Below, piece by piece: positions 62,060-64,000 of a stretch of 64,000 nucleotides of DNA. Source of the DNA: Robiginitalea sp. SC105 (lineage in GTDB: Bacteria; Bacteroidota; Bacteroidia; Flavobacteriales; Flavobacteriaceae). Position 1 is the first letter of the stretch. Every line of letters begins with the position of its first letter. The stretch is taken from the NCBI RefSeq assembly GCF_014243345.1, contig NZ_JACLZF010000001.1:806001-870000 (forward strand), in the 5' to 3' direction. Both the position numbers and the translations under genes were made by a program. The notes below the pieces were generated by a model that had not been told where the DNA came from, made no database searches, and was given only the letters and a program-made list of their open reading frames with translations.

Positions 62060-62368
62060 ATGCAAGCAACGGAAGTGAAGAAAGCTCCAAAAACCAAACA
62101 AAAGGTCCAACTGGTAAAAGGGGATTTCACCCCCTCGGAGGCCTGGGACATTATCGGGTCGCTGGTCGATGTAAAGATCAATTTTCACAAACTGCAGCGG
62201 CTGCAGCGGTGGGAGGGGTACCACAAATGCGATACGGGGGACCTCAACAGCCGGATCGAAGAACTGCAGCAGGCCGAGGCCGAGGCAAAGGAATTCATCG
62301 CCCAGGTGCGCAAGCAGGGGAAAAAGGTGTCCATTTCCGGCACGCTCGAAATCAAGGTAACCGAATAA
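62060..62368 (+). CDS. Small soluble protein in the DAB-type operon, unknown family
   Basis: A 102-residue cytoplasmic protein: basic start (VKKAPKTKQKVQLVKGDFTPSEAWDIIGSLVDVKINFHKLQRLQRWEG), a mainly helical middle (SRIEELQQAEAEAKEFIAQVRKQG) and a final strand pair (KKVSISGTLEIKVTE). Not recognised. It is the first gene of the operon running into the DabB-like gene and is the gene closest to the LysR operator, so it likely serves the same process. Confidence 0.78.
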   Translation: MQATEVKKAPKTKQKVQLVKGDFTPSEAWDIIGSLVDVKINFHKLQRLQRWEGYHKCDTGDLNSRIEELQQAEAEAKEFIAQVRKQGKKVSISGTLEIKVTE

Positions 62369-62388
62369 CCCCGGAAACAGTCACAATC

Positions 62389-62592
62389 ATGGAAAACTCA
62401 ATAGAACCGATGAATAAGAAACAAGGCGCTCTTCCCAAACAGGCACTCCTTACCGGAGCCGGGATAGCCATCCTGCTGTTTTTCCTGGGACTGGCAATCA
62501 GTATGGACCACTTCCTGCTCGACCAGCTGCTGGTCTGCAGTTTTATCCTGCTGGTGATTTTGGCCTGCCGGATCAGGGGAACTGTTTTTTGA
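62389..62592 (+). CDS. Small two-helix membrane protein in the DAB-type operon
   Basis: A 67-residue protein with two hydrophobic helices (about residues 19-38 and 44-60) and a short polar start. It follows the 102-residue gene after 20 bases and ends one base before an in-frame start for the DabB-like gene. ATG 62389 is used; ATG 62410 would still leave both helices. Function unknown. Confidence 0.72.
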   Translation: MENSIEPMNKKQGALPKQALLTGAGIAILLFFLGLAISMDHFLLDQLLVCSFILLVILACRIRGTVF

Positions 62593-62593
62593 A

Positions 62594-64000
62594 ATGGGAA
62601 ACAGCGGAATGCAATCAAAAACCAAAGACAGATCGATGGATCATCAGACTGGAGAAATTCAAATGGAAACATTGGGGAATACCCGGCAACGGGCGGGCCT
62701 ATCCATTTCGGACTGGGCACCTGTCCTGTTATGGACAGCCTTTTCAGCAATAGCGGCCTATGGCCTCTGGAGCTTCGGGGAACTGCCGGATTGGAAATGG
62801 GAGGGGATCCTCAGGATAAACGGGTTTACCATCCTCCTTTGGGGGACCGTTACCCTGTTCAGCGCCATCGTGGCCAGCTACAGCCGGAAATACCTTACCG
62901 GGTTCCGGCACCGCAGCCGGTTCATGGCCCTGACCCTGTGCTTCACCCTCACTGTCATGACCCTGCTCATCTCCGAGCACTTGTTACTGCTGCTCCTGAG
63001 TTGGCTGGGGATGGGTATGGTCATGTCCGGGCTTATAGGCATCCGCACCGAATGGAGGGAGGCCCGTGCGGCTGCCAGATACAGCCGCAGGTATTTCCTG
63101 GCGGGGTCCGCTTTCCTGGGCATCGGGATGTTCCTGCCCGCTTTCTGGACGGGAAACTTTACCCTGAGCGGGCTCCTGGGGGCCATACCTGCCCTGCCGG
63201 CAATCCTCATTTCGGTTACGGCAGCCTGCCTGATCCTGGCGGCCATCATCCAATCCGCCATGTACCCCTTCCACCGCTGGCTCCTCTCGAGCATGACGGC
63301 ACCTACCCCGGCATCGGCTTTGATGCATGCGGGGTTTGTAAACGGGGCGGGTATTTTACTCGCCTTATTTTCGCCCTTCCTTTTCGCCTCAGACACCCTG
63401 ACGCTCCTCTTCATCATCGGGGGGCTGACGGCCATCCTGGCCCAGTTCGCCAAGTTGCTGCAGGTGAACGTGAAGCAGCGACTGGCCTGCTCGACCATTG
63501 CCCAGATGGGGTTCATGATCATGCAGTGCGGCCTGGGCTTTTTCAGCGCGGCGGTGGCACACCTGATCCTGCACGGCTTCTATAAGGCCTACCTCTTCCT
63601 CTCTGCCGGGGAAGGGATCGCCCAATCCGAACCTCAGGCACCCCCCAGGATCCGGATCAAACCCCTGCAGGCTGTGGCCGTACTGATCCACGGATTCCTG
63701 GGCGCGCTGCTGTTTATGCAGCTCACCGGGAAAGGCGGCGGCCTGGGCAGCGGTAGTTTCCTGACCCTGATTGTCGCCATAACCGTCGGGCAGGCTACCT
63801 ACAACATCGTGAAGCACGAGGGCTTTACGGCCGTACAGCGCCTGCTGGTACCCCCCCTGCTGTATGTCGCCGGCATCGGCCTCTATGCCCTGGTCTTTAA
63901 CGGGGTGGCCGCATTCATGTCGGACATGCCGCTCGTGACCGAGTCCATGCCGCTGACGGCGACGGAAATCGGCTTCGGCCTGGTTTTCCTGGCAGGTTTC
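62594..64000 (+). CDS. dabB: DabB-like proton-conducting transporter (NuoL-related), 5' part
   Basis: The reading frame runs from 62594 past the window end (469 codons seen). It is a NuoL/MrpA-like membrane subunit with many helices. The segment PFHRWLLSSMTAPTPASALMHAGFVNGAGILL (around residues 215-245) is the DabB-type signature, with KLLQVNVKQRLACSTIAQMGFM after it. In DAB systems DabB pairs with DabA (a carbonic-anhydrase-like DUF2309 protein) to import CO2/bicarbonate with an ion gradient. The start is uncertain: in-frame ATG at 62594, 62609 and 62636. Expect dabA just beyond the window. Confidence 0.85.
   Translation, partial: MGNSGMQSKTKDRSMDHQTGEIQMETLGNTRQRAGLSISDWAPVLLWTAFSAIAAYGLWSFGELPDWKWEGILRINGFTILLWGTVTLFSAIVASYSRKYLTGFRHRSRFMALTLCFTLTVMTLLISEHLLLLLLSWLGMGMVMSGLIGIRTEWREARAAARYSRRYFLAGSAFLGIGMFLPAFWTGNFTLSGLLGAIPALPAILISVTAACLILAAIIQSAMYPFHRWLLSSMTAPTPASALMHAGFVNGAGILLALFSPFLFASDTLTLLFIIGGLTAILAQFAKLLQVNVKQRLACSTIAQMGFMIMQCGLGFFSAAVAHLILHGFYKAYLFLSAGEGIAQSEPQAPPRIRIKPLQAVAVLIHGFLGALLFMQLTGKGGGLGSGSFLTLIVAITVGQATYNIVKHEGFTAVQRLLVPPLLYVAGIGLYALVFNGVAAFMSDMPLVTESMPLTATEIGFGLVFLAGF

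Noticed and set aside
62731-63585. 284-residue frame on the + strand over the DabB region
   Set aside because: It is out of frame with the membrane protein and has a Pro/His/Gly-rich composition with no membrane pattern; the true frame stays open past the window end.
1-64000. CRISPR array, restriction-modification, phage or IS genes
   Set aside because: No regularly spaced repeats, transposase, integrase or defence families seen in any frame.

Overview
The window looks like a chromosomal segment of a marine Flavobacteriia member (Bacteroidota), of the GC-rich kind such as Robiginitalea. By eye most genes are GC-rich. Evidence for the group: flavobacterial-type promoters (TTG, about 19 nt, TAnnTTTG), few Shine-Dalgarno sites, carboxypeptidase-regulatory-domain TonB receptors, and families typical of the group (DUF3078, DUF6503, DUF2141, CrtY-type lycopene cyclase). 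The species name is inference.

Layout. 1-1.8 kb: yicC (partial), gmk, nadD. 1.8-11.6 kb: two small unknown genes, then a probable phosphate cluster of PiT transporter, OprP-type porin, beta-helix lipoprotein and TonB receptor; the porin and the receptor share a near-identical 18-bp upstream box. 11.7-20.8 kb: housekeeping genes (dgt, DUF3078, dxs, tadA, cold shock protein, CLC channel, aspS). 20.9-27.6 kb: a TetR-controlled RND efflux operon with a clear palindromic operator. 27.6-33.5 kb: a 36-bp tandem repeat, an ECF sigma pair, prenyl synthase, crtY and a TonB receptor. 33.5-40.5 kb: metal homeostasis (DtxR-type regulator with a palindrome over the receptor promoter, ZIP transporter, feoAB with a 45-residue Cys-rich partner, SCO protein), interspersed with small secreted proteins. 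40.7-43.3 kb: rseP, a DUF4382 lipoprotein and tRNA-Asn.

43.4-46.6 kb is a sharply AT-rich insert next to tRNA-Asn. It holds a polytopic membrane protein and a PQQ-dependent dehydrogenase lipoprotein. A 23-bp copy of the tRNA 3' end sits at its edge, and the membrane protein gene is bracketed by inverted sequences that resemble integron attC core sites. No integrase is visible.

46.7-61 kb: L-serine dehydratase, an APC permease coupled to an aldo/keto reductase-Rid fusion, a PAS/metallo-beta-lactamase pair, a fatty acid desaturase, a fasciclin protein, a His-rich DUF4198/HupE metal-uptake pair, and a large BNR-repeat protein. 61-64 kb: a LysR regulator diverges from two small genes and a DabB-like proton channel subunit, the start of a probable inorganic-carbon (DAB) uptake operon that continues beyond the window.
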